Origin: Arthrobacter sp. Y81
GTDB lineage: Bacteria > Actinomycetota > Actinomycetes > Actinomycetales > Micrococcaceae
Assembly: GCF_002929335.1 (NCBI RefSeq)
Contig: NZ_PJIL01000011.1
Span: forward strand, 1 to 64,000
Reading direction: 5' to 3'
Length of the DNA: 64,000 nt
Position numbers and translations under genes: made by a program. The notes under the pieces were generated by a model. The model had not been told where the DNA came from, searched no databases, and saw nothing but the letters and a program-made list of their open reading frames with translations. Below, piece after piece: positions 35,101-44,928 of this stretch; the first letter of the stretch is position 1, and each line of letters starts with the position of its first letter.

Positions 35101-36087
35101 CTAGAGGCGCGCCTTGGCTGCCAGGCCGGCGCGGACGTCCTGACCGGCGGTGGCTGCGGCGAAAGCCTTCACGGCCTCCTCCGCTTCCTTGGTCAGCTTC
35201 TGCGGAACCACGACGTCGATGGTCACCAGCAGGTCGCCGGTGGCCTTGGCGTGCTTGACCCCGCGGCCCTTGACACGCAGTGTGCGTCCGGACGGCGTTC
35301 CTGCGGGAACGCGGACCTTGACCTTCTCGCCGTCGATCGTGGGCACCTCGATGTCAGCGCCCAGGGCCGCTTCCGGGAAGGAGACCGGAACGTGGATGCG
35401 GAGGTTGTCGCCGTCGCGCGTGTAGAAGTCGTGGCCCTTGACGTTGACGGTGACCATCAGGTCGCCGTTGCCGGCGGGACCGTACTGGCCCTTGCCGCGG
35501 ACGCGGACCTTCTGGCCGTCCTTGATGCCTGCCGGAACACGGACGTCGATGACGTCGCCTTCAGGTTCGCGCAGGCCGATGGTGGTGCCGCGGATGGAGC
35601 CGGCGAATGAAATGGTAGTGGTCGCCGTGCGGTCGGCACCCTTCTGCGGCGCGCGCTGGAACCCGGCTCCGGAGCCGGGTCCGCCGAACTGTCCGCCGAA
35701 GAGGTCGGCGAACTCCGGCGGAATGCCGCCAGAGGTGCTGTAGCCACCGGAGTGACGGCCGCTGCCACCGGTGAACAGACCGCCGAAGAGATCTTCGAAG
35801 CCGGCACCGCCAGGCGCTCCGCCCCCGCCGCCGGGAGCAAACCGCGCGCCGCCGCCCATGGCACGGATCGCGTCATACTGCTGGCGCTCATCGGGATCCG
35901 AAAGCACCGAATAGGCCTCGGAGATGTCCTTGAACTTCTTCTCCGAAGCCACGTCACCCGCGTTCGTGTCCGGGTGGTGCTGGCGCGCAAGCTTCCGGTA
36001 GGCCTTCTTGATATCGGCGTCGGAAGCGTCCTTGGCGACTCCAAGGATCTTATAGAAATCCTTGTCGACCCAGTCCTGGCTAGCCAA
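35101..36087 (-). CDS. dnaJ: Chaperone protein DnaJ, type without zinc fingers
   Basis: The product is 328 residues. The J domain (about 5-75) carries the His-Pro-Asp motif in RQHHPDTNAG. A Gly/Phe-rich linker (about 85-150) is followed by the C-terminal peptide-binding domains. The CxxCxGxG zinc-finger repeats are absent, so it is a CbpA-like type II J protein, as is usual for the copy in actinobacterial dnaK operons. It passes unfolded clients to DnaK and stimulates its ATPase. It starts 161 bases after grpE, across a large palindromic structure. Confidence 0.95.
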   Translation of the reverse strand: MASQDWVDKDFYKILGVAKDASDADIKKAYRKLARQHHPDTNAGDVASEKKFKDISEAYSVLSDPDERQQYDAIRAMGGGARFAPGGGGGAPGGAGFEDLFGGLFTGGSGRHSGGYSTSGGIPPEFADLFGGQFGGPGSGAGFQRAPQKGADRTATTTISFAGSIRGTTIGLREPEGDVIDVRVPAGIKDGQKVRVRGKGQYGPAGNGDLMVTVNVKGHDFYTRDGDNLRIHVPVSFPEAALGADIEVPTIDGEKVKVRVPAGTPSGRTLRVKGRGVKHAKATGDLLVTIDVVVPQKLTKEAEEAVKAFAAATAGQDVRAGLAAKARL

Positions 36088-36116
36088 TGGCGTTTCCTTT
36101 CAAGTTCTTACAAAAT

Positions 36117-36234
36117 GCGCTACGCAGGTGATGGGCCCCCGCCCCTTTCGCGTGGTGGCTTGGTCCTTGCGGACCAAGCCACCACGCTCCGGCAGGCCCG
36201 ATGCCACTCCCGGGGCCCATCACCTGCTTCGCGC
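36117..36234. repeat. Large nested inverted repeat between grpE and dnaJ
   Basis: The outer stem pairs 36124-36139 perfectly with 36212-36227 (16 bp), and 36117-36120 with 36231-36234 after two mismatches. The inner stem pairs 36150-36166 with 36171-36187 perfectly (17 bp) around TTGC. The element fills most of the 161-base gap inside the heat-shock operon and should form a very stable RNA structure. Confidence 0.8.
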
Positions 36235-36248
36235 TATGTTTGGGCTAC

Positions 36249-36935
36249 TTATGCAGGGACTGCAACAATAACCTGTGCTGCCCGGAGGACCCGCTCGCCG
36301 GACTTGTAGCCGGAGCGCAGGACCTGGCTGACAGTGTCGATTTCGACGTCCTGGCCGGGCTGCTGGATGAGGGCCTCGTGGATGGTGGGATCGAACTCCA
36401 CCCCGGTCTCATCGATGCGGACCAGGCCGTAGGTCTTCAGCGCGTTCTCCAGCTTGGCGGCGATCGCGGCGAACGGGCCGTCGGCCAGGTCCCCGTGCTG
36501 GCGGGCGGCGTCAACGTCGTCCAATACCGGAAGCAGCGAGTTCAGGACGCCGATGACGGCCATCTCCCCTGCCACGGCACGGTCGCGTTCCACGCGCTTG
36601 CGGTAGTTGACGTACTCGGCCTGCAGGCGGCGGAGATCGTTCCTGAGTTCCTCCGCCTCCTCCGCACCTACGCCCTGGGCCACCGATTGCTCGGCCGGAA
36701 CCTCAACGCTGTTGAGGATGTCCTCTGCCTGGGACAATGCGTCCCCCGAACCGGAACCCCCTGCCGTGGCGTGTTCCTGGTCTGGGTGGCGGGCCTTGCC
36801 GGTCTTCGGATCAACCTTGCGGTTGTCGTGGATCACCGGCTTCTGCGGCTCGTTCTCCTGGCTCTCGTTCTCTCGGCTGTCGCGGCCATGGTCTTTGGAA
36901 GAGCTGTGCTCTTCCTCGTTACCGTGATGCGGCAT
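36249..36935 (-). CDS. grpE: Nucleotide exchange factor GrpE
   Basis: The product is 228 residues. The first 75 residues are charged and low-complexity. The long helical region (about 80-135, with DLRRLQAEYVNYRKRVERDR) and the C-terminal beta domain (FDPTIHEALIQQPGQDVEIDTVSQVLRSG) fit GrpE. It releases ADP from DnaK. The ATG is two bases after the dnaK stop codon, so the two genes are translationally linked. Confidence 0.97.
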   Translation of the reverse strand: MPHHGNEEEHSSSKDHGRDSRENESQENEPQKPVIHDNRKVDPKTGKARHPDQEHATAGGSGSGDALSQAEDILNSVEVPAEQSVAQGVGAEEAEELRNDLRRLQAEYVNYRKRVERDRAVAGEMAVIGVLNSLLPVLDDVDAARQHGDLADGPFAAIAAKLENALKTYGLVRIDETGVEFDPTIHEALIQQPGQDVEIDTVSQVLRSGYKSGERVLRAAQVIVAVPA

Positions 36936-36937
36936 GA

Positions 36938-38806
<1,869 letters not shown>

Positions 38807-38882
38807 GTGTTGCTTCCTTCTTTCCTTGGAAACGATCCCGGGCCCGGTGTCCGGGCTGGCCGAAATTCAGGCACGCCCACTG

Positions 38883-38903
38883 ATTGAGCGATCTACACTC
38901 AAC
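38883..38903. promoter_or_regulatory. HAIR site 1 (HspR operator) at the dnaK transcription start
   Basis: ATTGAGC, seven bases and ACTCAAC follow the CTTGAGT-N7-ACTCAAG HAIR consensus with mismatches at the outer positions and one base within. It overlaps the predicted start site of the dnaK promoter. Confidence 0.8.
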
Positions 38904-38929
38904 TTTACCCATGCCCGGATTTAAGTCAA
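38902..38929 (-). promoter_or_regulatory. dnaK operon promoter
   Basis: On the minus strand the -35 element TTGACT (38929-38924), a 16-base spacer and the -10 element TAAAGT (38907-38902) place the start near 38895, 89 bases before dnaK. HAIR sites flank both sides. Confidence 0.7.
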
Positions 38930-38930
38930 T

Positions 38931-38961
38931 CCAAAGTTGAGTCAGATCGACTCAACTTTGG
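38931..38961. promoter_or_regulatory. HAIR site 2 (HspR operator), perfect palindrome
   Basis: GTTGAGT, seven bases and ACTCAAC lie at 38936-38956 inside a 13-bp perfect inverted repeat (38931-38943 with 38949-38961). It abuts the -35 element of the dnaK promoter. Confidence 0.85.
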
Positions 38962-39191
38962 ATTCCGACGGCGTGGGATCCCGGCGAAGGACCCGGAAGT
39001 CCAGCGGTTTACAGGCATTACGACGGCGGCCGCGGTCGGGTTTCGCTGTGCGTGAACGGGTCCCGGGCAGTTTCCTAGGCTTGTCCGCGGTTCATAACGT
39101 TCAAGGCCAGGACGCGCGGACAAGCCCCGGCCAGCTGGAAACCAGCCACGGGGCAGGGCGGGTGCAGGCAGGATTCTTCAGGCGGGCTTCT
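38962..39191. other. Intergenic remainder upstream of the dnaK control region
   Basis: The region between HAIR site 2 and the stop of the acidic repeat protein gene shows no credible coding frame and no clear terminator hairpin. Confidence 0.5.
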
Positions 39192-39671
39192 TCAGGCGGG
39201 GTCGCGCGGCTGATCCTCGTCCTCTTCGTCGGCCTCGTCTTCCACGGGCTCTTCATCCTCGACGAGCCGGTGTTCCGCGGGCACACTCTCAATGCCCTCG
39301 GCGCTCCCGGCAGCGCCCGCCGTGCCGTTGCCCGCAGCACCCACAGCGCCGGCCGTGCCAGCCGCACCGTAGTCGCCGTCCGGATACTCGGCTTCCTCAA
39401 CCGTGACGAGGTTCTCCCCCGCCGTGCCGGCCTTGCCGTAGTCGCCGGCCTCGTACTCTCCTTCGACGGCGCCGGCCGGTTCCTCGACAGCCCCGGCCGC
39501 TCCGTAATCACCCTCGGGATACTCGCCGTCGCCGGCCGTCATTTCGTCCTCACGAGCAATTCCCGCTTTGCCGTAGTCGCCGTCGACGTACTGGCCGCTG
39601 TCCGCTTCGTCTGCCGGCGCGGGCTCGGTGCGGGGCTGCTTTTGTGCTTCAAATTCACTGTTCTCTGACAC
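39192..39671 (-). CDS. Acidic tandem-repeat protein of unknown function
   Basis: The product is 159 residues, very acidic. Four tandem repeats of 22-23 residues (about 28-110) share the core Tyr-x-x-Gly-Asp-Tyr-Gly-[Lys/Ala]-Ala-Gly, with Lys and Ala alternating from repeat to repeat. A Gly/Ala spacer and a Glu/Asp-rich C-terminus follow. There is no signal peptide or membrane segment. It lies upstream of dnaK on the same strand but is separated by 385 bases. No family is recognised; a disordered role is likely. Confidence 0.7.
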   Translation of the reverse strand: MSENSEFEAQKQPRTEPAPADEADSGQYVDGDYGKAGIAREDEMTAGDGEYPEGDYGAAGAVEEPAGAVEGEYEAGDYGKAGTAGENLVTVEEAEYPDGDYGAAGTAGAVGAAGNGTAGAAGSAEGIESVPAEHRLVEDEEPVEDEADEEDEDQPRDPA

Positions 39672-39819
39672 TGACGGATCCCTCCTGGAAGCATCGGACG
39701 CCCGGACGGGCGCAGGGGCAGTCTATCCATCCGCCCAGCCGTCCAACAGGGCCGAACGGGCCCCGTTCCCCGGCCCGTTCCCAGGCGCCGCTTCCCGCTC
39801 GTGCCGCCCGCAAGCATGC

Positions 39820-39850
39820 GGCGGGCGGCCACGAAAACGTGCCGCCCGCC
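39820..39850 (-). terminator. Terminator hairpin after the GH51 gene
   Basis: GGCGGGCGG and CGCCCGCC arms pair with one bulge around an AAAA loop (TTTT on the minus strand), 30 bases after the arabinofuranosidase stop. Confidence 0.65.
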
Positions 39851-39879
39851 GTCGTCCGTCACTGTGTCAGCAGTTCACC

Positions 39880-41415
39880 TCAGTTGCGCACGACCTCCAG
39901 TTCGATGGCCGCCCACGAAAGGGCGGGCAGGCTCGCGCGGACTTCGCCCCCGGCGGCCTTGACCCCCTCCAGCGGGGTGAGGCCGACAGCGCCGGGGTTC
40001 TCCTGCGTGTTGGTGATGAAACGGTCGGCGCCGTCAGGAACGCAGAGGACTTCGGCCCGAACCACCTGCCGGGCTTCGAAGCCGCGGAGCACCACTTCGA
40101 TGTCCGCCGCTTCTTCCAGCCCGCGGTTGGCGAGGAACAGCGCGATGCGCCCCGTCTCCTCGTTCCATGTGGCGCTGACGTCCACGAGGTCGGCGTCGCC
40201 GAATTTGGCGTTGCTGTACTTATCCGAATCGACCGCCAGCCGGAGGATCTGGCCGTGGGCCAGCTCGGCCATGCGGGCGAACGGGTGGAAGATGGTCTGC
40301 TTCCACGCGGGCCCGTTTTCCTCACTCAGGATGGGGGCGATCACGTTGACCAGCTGCGCCTGGTTGGCGATCTTGACGCGGTCCCCGTGCCGGAGCAGGG
40401 AGTTGAGGAAGGTCCCGACGACGACGGCGTCCGTCACGTTGTACTGGTCCTCGATGACGCGGGGGTGCTCGCGCCAGCCGTGCTTGCCCACTTCCGCGGG
40501 GCTGTCGGCATCTCCGGGGCGGGTGTACCAGACGTTCCATTCGTCGAACGAGAGGTTGATGTGTTTCTTGTGCTTGCCCTTGGCCCGGACGGCGTCCGCC
40601 GTGGCGATCACGGATTCGATGAAGTAGTCCATGTCCACGGCGCTGGCCAGGAAGCTGCCGGCGTCGCCATCGTGTTCCTGGTAATAAGCGTGCAGCGAGA
40701 CATAGTCCACCTGTTCGTAGGTGTGGGTCAGGACGGTCTGCTCCCACGCGCCGAACGTGGGCATGCCCGAGTTCGAGCTGCCGCAGGCCACGAGTTCAAT
40801 GTCCGGATCCACGAAGCGCATGGCCTTCGCCGCTTCCTGCGCCAGCCGGCCGTACTCCTCGGCAGTCTTGTGCCCGATCTGCCACGGCCCGTCCATCTCG
40901 TTGCCCAGGCACCACAGCTTGATGTTGAAGGGGTCCTCATGCCCGTTCTTGCGGCGCAGGTCGGACAGCCGGGTGCCGGACGGGATATTGGCGTATTCCA
41001 CCAGTTCGCGGGCGGCATCGACGCCGCGGGTGCCGAGGTTGACGGCTTCCATGACCTCAACCCCGGCTTCACGGGACCAGTCCACGAATTCGTGCAGTCC
41101 GAAGGCGTTGGTTTCCAGCGTGTGCCAGGCGCCGTCCAGCCGGCGGGGCCGGTCCGCGACCGGCCCGATGCCGTCCTCCCAGTTGTAGCCGGAGACGAAG
41201 TTTCCGCCGGGGTACCTGACGACAGTGGCGCCGAGTTCCTTGACGAGGTCCATGACGTCGCGGCGGAAACCGCGGTCGTCCGCGCGGGGATGGCCCGGCT
41301 CGTAAATGCCGGTGTAGACGCAGCGGCCCATGTGCTCAACAAAGGATCCGAAGATCCGGCGGGGAACTTCACCTACGGTGAAGTCGCGGTCAATGGTGAT
41401 TCGTGCGCGGGACAT
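39880..41415 (-). CDS. abfA: Alpha-N-arabinofuranosidase, GH51
   Basis: The product is 511 residues, without a signal peptide, so it is cytoplasmic. The N-terminal phrase IFGSFVEHMGRCVYTGIYEP, the acid/base Glu173 in CLGNEMDGPW and the nucleophile Glu292 in NLSFDEWNVWY are the GH51 landmarks. A C-terminal beta-sandwich follows. It removes arabinofuranose from arabinan or arabinoxylan oligosaccharides. It is the last gene of a transcript with the upstream ABC importer (64 bases after the permease), which probably brings its substrates in. Confidence 0.93.
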   Translation of the reverse strand: MSRARITIDRDFTVGEVPRRIFGSFVEHMGRCVYTGIYEPGHPRADDRGFRRDVMDLVKELGATVVRYPGGNFVSGYNWEDGIGPVADRPRRLDGAWHTLETNAFGLHEFVDWSREAGVEVMEAVNLGTRGVDAARELVEYANIPSGTRLSDLRRKNGHEDPFNIKLWCLGNEMDGPWQIGHKTAEEYGRLAQEAAKAMRFVDPDIELVACGSSNSGMPTFGAWEQTVLTHTYEQVDYVSLHAYYQEHDGDAGSFLASAVDMDYFIESVIATADAVRAKGKHKKHINLSFDEWNVWYTRPGDADSPAEVGKHGWREHPRVIEDQYNVTDAVVVGTFLNSLLRHGDRVKIANQAQLVNVIAPILSEENGPAWKQTIFHPFARMAELAHGQILRLAVDSDKYSNAKFGDADLVDVSATWNEETGRIALFLANRGLEEAADIEVVLRGFEARQVVRAEVLCVPDGADRFITNTQENPGAVGLTPLEGVKAAGGEVRASLPALSWAAIELEVVRN

Positions 41416-41479
41416 TTTGCTCCTGACCTGGTGTTTGGCTTGGTGTGGATGGCGCAGGGTGTTGAGGTCCGGCGATGGC

Positions 41480-42379
41480 CTAGGTGCCGGCCAGGCCGGT
41501 GGTGGCCACGCCCCGGATGATCTGCCGCTGGAAGAACAGGAACACCACGATCAGGGGCAGTGCGGCCAGCAGGGCCGAGGCCATGTTCTGGGCGTACTGG
41601 ATGCCGTAGGCGCTCTTGATGGTCTGCAGGCCCACAGGCAGGGTGAGGAGGGAACTCTCGTTCGTGGCAATGAACGGCCACAGGAAGTTGTTCCACGCCC
41701 CGATGAACACGAAGATGGCCACGGCGGCAAGGATCGGTCGGGACAGCGGGAGCACGATTGTGGTGAAGATCCGCAGCCGGCCCGCGCCGTCCATGAGGGC
41801 TGCTTCCTCGAGTTCACGCGGAATCTGGTCGAAGAATTTCTTGAGCACGAACACCATGGGCGAGTGGATCACCTGCGGCAGGATCAGCGCCCAGTACGTG
41901 TCGATCAGGTTCAGCGACTGCATCTGCTGGAACAGCGGGATGATGAGGACCGGCGGCGGAATGATGATGGAGGCCACGATCACACCCATCAGCATTTTCT
42001 TGCCGCGGAAGTCGATCCGCGAAATGGCGTAGGCCACGGACGCGGAAATCACCAGCGTGATGGCGGTGATCGCCGCGGAAGTGAACAGTGAGTTGAGCGT
42101 CCAGGTGGGGATGTTGCCGCTTTGCAGCACTTTGGCAAAGGCATCGAAGGTGAAGCCCGACGCCGGGATCCAGCTGATGGGGGTGGACGCGGCATCCGTT
42201 TCGGTCTTCAGTGCGGTGGCGGTGGCCCAGGCAAAGGGCACGAGCCACGCCACAGCGAGGACCGAGACGACGGCGGTGGCCAGGATGCGGGAAAGCGGCG
42301 TCTTCGGCCGGCGGTTTGGCACGGTTTCGGCGGAGCCCTTGGGCCGGAGTGCAGGCTTGGAAAGTGTGGTGGTGGCCAT
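41480..42379 (-). CDS. Carbohydrate ABC transporter permease (MalG/AraQ type)
   Basis: The product is 299 residues with six membrane segments. The EAA loop is EEAALMDGAGRLRIFTTIVLPLSRP, which contacts the ATPase. A 40-residue polar N-terminus is typical of the second permease of CUT1 sugar importers. It follows the first permease gene with two bases between and so is cotranscribed. No ATPase gene is in the cluster; a shared MsiK-type ATPase is probably used. Confidence 0.93.
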   Translation of the reverse strand: MATTTLSKPALRPKGSAETVPNRRPKTPLSRILATAVVSVLAVAWLVPFAWATATALKTETDAASTPISWIPASGFTFDAFAKVLQSGNIPTWTLNSLFTSAAITAITLVISASVAYAISRIDFRGKKMLMGVIVASIIIPPPVLIIPLFQQMQSLNLIDTYWALILPQVIHSPMVFVLKKFFDQIPRELEEAALMDGAGRLRIFTTIVLPLSRPILAAVAIFVFIGAWNNFLWPFIATNESSLLTLPVGLQTIKSAYGIQYAQNMASALLAALPLIVVFLFFQRQIIRGVATTGLAGT

Positions 42380-42381
42380 GG

Positions 42382-43335
42382 CTAGGCGCTCCTTTTCCGT
42401 GCGGTGAAGACCTGGGCGAGTGCGATGAGCAGGATCAGGCCGAAGAAGATGTAGGAAATGGCTGCGGAGTAGCCCAGCCGGTAGCCCGTGAATCCGGCCT
42501 CGAAGATGTACTGCACGATGGAGCGGGTCGCTCCGCCCGGTCCGCCTTCGGTCATCTGGTAGATCTGGTCAAAGACCTTCAGGGACGCGAGGATCTGCAG
42601 GATAACGATCATCACTGTGGTGGGGCCCAGCTGGGGAAGGCTGATGGAGAAGAACTGCCGCCAGCCGCCGGCGCCGTCGAGCGATGCCGCTTCATAGTGC
42701 TGCTGCGGGATGTTCTGCAGCGCGGCCAGGTACAGCAGGAAGTTGAAGCCCACGGTCCACCAGACCGTCGCAATCACGATGGCCCACATCGCCACGGACG
42801 GGTCGTTCAGCCAGGCCACCGGCGGAATGCCCAGGTTGGCGAGCAAATCGTTGAACAGCCCAAGCTCCGGGTTGTACATCCAGGCAAAGAAGAGCGAGAC
42901 CACGGTGGAGGCGAGCAGGAACGGGGAGAAGAAGGAGAGCCGCCACAGCCACTGCGCGGGAAGGCCCATGTTGACCAGTGCTGCCAGGGCCAGGGCGATG
43001 ACTACCAGCGGCACGGTGCTGATCAGCGTGAAGTACAGGGTGTTCCCCAGTGACCGCCACATGTCCTGGTCGGCGAACGCCTCGGTGTAGTTGGCCAGGC
43101 CGATGAACCCGCTGTTGGCGCCGGTGAGCGACTTTCCGGTGAGGCTCATGACGGCCCCGGAAATCATGGGCCAGACCAGGAACGTCAGGAAGAAGGCCAG
43201 GAACGGGGCAGCGAAGGCCCAGCCGTGAATGTTGTCTCGCCTGGAGCGGGAAGATTTCGCCGCGGGCGCTGGGATGTCGTCGCGCCGGCTGCGGGTTGAT
43301 TTCCCGGCGGGCGCGGTTGTGGGGGCGGTGCTCAT
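42382..43335 (-). CDS. Carbohydrate ABC transporter permease (MalF/AraP type)
   Basis: The product is 317 residues with six membrane segments. The EAA loop is YEAASLDGAGGWRQFFSISLPQLGP. The N-terminal 35 residues contain a repeated Ser/Arg/Asp motif (SRRDDIPAPAAKSSRSRRDNI). It pairs with the permease encoded next to it and with the binding protein encoded upstream. The solute is inferred to be an arabinose-containing oligosaccharide from the GH51 gene. Confidence 0.93.
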   Translation of the reverse strand: MSTAPTTAPAGKSTRSRRDDIPAPAAKSSRSRRDNIHGWAFAAPFLAFFLTFLVWPMISGAVMSLTGKSLTGANSGFIGLANYTEAFADQDMWRSLGNTLYFTLISTVPLVVIALALAALVNMGLPAQWLWRLSFFSPFLLASTVVSLFFAWMYNPELGLFNDLLANLGIPPVAWLNDPSVAMWAIVIATVWWTVGFNFLLYLAALQNIPQQHYEAASLDGAGGWRQFFSISLPQLGPTTVMIVILQILASLKVFDQIYQMTEGGPGGATRSIVQYIFEAGFTGYRLGYSAAISYIFFGLILLIALAQVFTARKRSA

Positions 43336-43417
43336 GAGGACTCCTTTGTCACGAACGGGGCGGTGCTCAATCGGGATTCGGCGATGCGTGCTCCGGCAGT
43401 ACTGCCGGGGTCGGTGC

Positions 43418-44749
43418 TCACACCGGGTTAGGCATGGCGAGGACCGCGTTGATGCGCTTCATGAAGGCGTCCCAACCGTCGGTGGCCTTGTCCCGTCCGA
43501 GGAACACGTTCTGGACGTTCTCGGCGAAATAGCTCTGGAAGTCGGATCCGGAGCCCGTGAACCAGGCCTCGGGATCGTAGTTGATGATGTCCGCCGCGTT
43601 CGCATAGTCCGCCTGCGGATCCAATGCCGCGTACTCTCTGGACTTCACCACCGGCTGGTAGGCCGGAATGTGGCCGGCCTCCGCCCAGCTCAGGGAACCC
43701 TTGAGCATCGACGCAACGAACTGGTACACACCGCGGCGCTTGGATTCGTCGAGCTTCGCCTGGTGCGGCAGCACGAACGAGTGCGAGTCGGCGAAGGCCG
43801 CCGGCGTTCCGAACAGGGTGGGGATGGTGCTTGCTCCGAGCGGAACACCCGCCGTCTTCATGGTGGGCAGTTCCCAAACGCCGGTGAAAAGCAGCCCCGA
43901 CCCCTGGCTGGCGAATTCCGCGATGGCCGTGCCGCCGTCGCCGCTTCTTGTGGAAATGGTGTTATCCAGCAGGGACTTGATGAACTCCAGGCAGTCGATG
44001 GCCACATCCCGCTCCACCTGGGCGGGCTTGCCGGGATCCAGGACGAAGTCCGCGCCGTGCTGGCGGTAGAGGGTATAGAACAGACGCCACATCTGCGCGC
44101 CGTCGCCCAGGTATCCGTAGGAGAGCCCGTGCCTGCCGGTGACGCGCTGCAGTTCACGGCTTACTTCAAGGAACTGTGACGGCGAGGAAATACTTGCCAG
44201 CTTCCCGTCGTTCCCCAGCACGCCTGCCTTGCCCGCCACGTCCGTGTTGTAGAGCATCACGAACGGGTGCGAGTCCAGGGCCAGCGAAAACACCTTGCCG
44301 TTGAACTGGCTCTTCTCCCAGATTCTCGGGCCGAAGTCTTCCGGCCGCACCCCGAACTCCGCCAGCAGGTCCAGGTCCCAGGCATCCAGCAGGCCGCCGG
44401 GAGCGTAGCCGGGCACCCTGGCCGCATGCATTATGGCCACCTCGGGCGGCCGCCCGCCCGCCGATGCCATGGCCAGTTTGGTGTAGTACGGCGCGCCCCA
44501 GGCGAGCACAGTGGGCTTGATCCTGAAGTCGGTGTGGTCCGCGTTGGCTTTGTCGATCATGGCCATCATCTTGATGCCGTCTCCGCCGGAGAGTAGGTGC
44601 CAGAAGCGGATGTCGTCCGCGGCGGCCTGGGCTGCACCGCCGCAGCCGGTCAGGCCACCGGCGAGGGCGAGCCCGCCGAACAGGGCACCTCCGCTCAGCA
44701 GCAATTGCCTGCGGTTCAAATGGGTACTGCCGAAATCCTGATGCTTCAC
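43418..44749 (-). CDS. Extracellular sugar-binding lipoprotein of the arabinofuranoside importer
   Basis: The product is 443 residues from the GTG at 44749 (AAAGGAG five bases upstream). The signal peptide is lipoprotein-like (RRQLLLSGGALFGG, lipobox LTGC), with the RR pair suggesting Tat export. The domain belongs to family 1 solute-binding proteins of CUT1 transporters (WHLLSGGDG and GWDAFMKRINAVLAM). It is the first gene of the importer operon. A promoter with LacI-type sites lies upstream at 44837-44888. Confidence 0.9.
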   Translation of the reverse strand: MKHQDFGSTHLNRRQLLLSGGALFGGLALAGGLTGCGGAAQAAADDIRFWHLLSGGDGIKMMAMIDKANADHTDFRIKPTVLAWGAPYYTKLAMASAGGRPPEVAIMHAARVPGYAPGGLLDAWDLDLLAEFGVRPEDFGPRIWEKSQFNGKVFSLALDSHPFVMLYNTDVAGKAGVLGNDGKLASISSPSQFLEVSRELQRVTGRHGLSYGYLGDGAQMWRLFYTLYRQHGADFVLDPGKPAQVERDVAIDCLEFIKSLLDNTISTRSGDGGTAIAEFASQGSGLLFTGVWELPTMKTAGVPLGASTIPTLFGTPAAFADSHSFVLPHQAKLDESKRRGVYQFVASMLKGSLSWAEAGHIPAYQPVVKSREYAALDPQADYANAADIINYDPEAWFTGSGSDFQSYFAENVQNVFLGRDKATDGWDAFMKRINAVLAMPNPV

Positions 44750-44836
44750 CGTCACTCCTTTGGACGTAGCCGGACAAAACTTGTAGCCGCCTTCGGATGA
44801 CCGGAAGCCGGTCTGCGCGACCGTGGGCTGGACCAC

Positions 44837-44865
44837 ACTTTACATCGTTGTAGAAGCGCAGACAA
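44837..44865 (-). promoter_or_regulatory. Promoter of the arabinofuranoside operon
   Basis: On the minus strand the -35 element TTGTCT (44865-44860), a 17-base spacer and the -10 element TAAAGT (44842-44837). Confidence 0.65.
44841..44852. promoter_or_regulatory. Putative LacI-type operator in the -10 region
   Basis: TACATCGTTGTA overlaps the -10 element and the spacer. It has the core of the fructan operators but different outer bases (T/A in place of G/C), suggesting another LacI-family repressor. Confidence 0.55.
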
Positions 44866-44872
44866 GACTTTA

Positions 44873-44888
44873 TTGTTAGCGTTCACAA
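44873..44888. promoter_or_regulatory. Second putative LacI-type operator upstream of the -35
   Basis: TTGTTAGCGTTCACAA has two-fold symmetry at 12 of 16 positions and resembles LacI-family sites of arabinose-oligosaccharide loci. The repressor is not in the window. Confidence 0.45.
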
Positions 44889-44928
44889 TTGGTACGAAAC
44901 CGCTGGTCCTTGCGGCCACATTGGCCCC

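Noticed and set aside
39628..41520. 630-codon open frame on the plus strand over the arabinofuranosidase gene
   Set aside because: Antisense shadow caused by high GC; the minus strand encodes a complete GH51 enzyme with both catalytic Glu residues.
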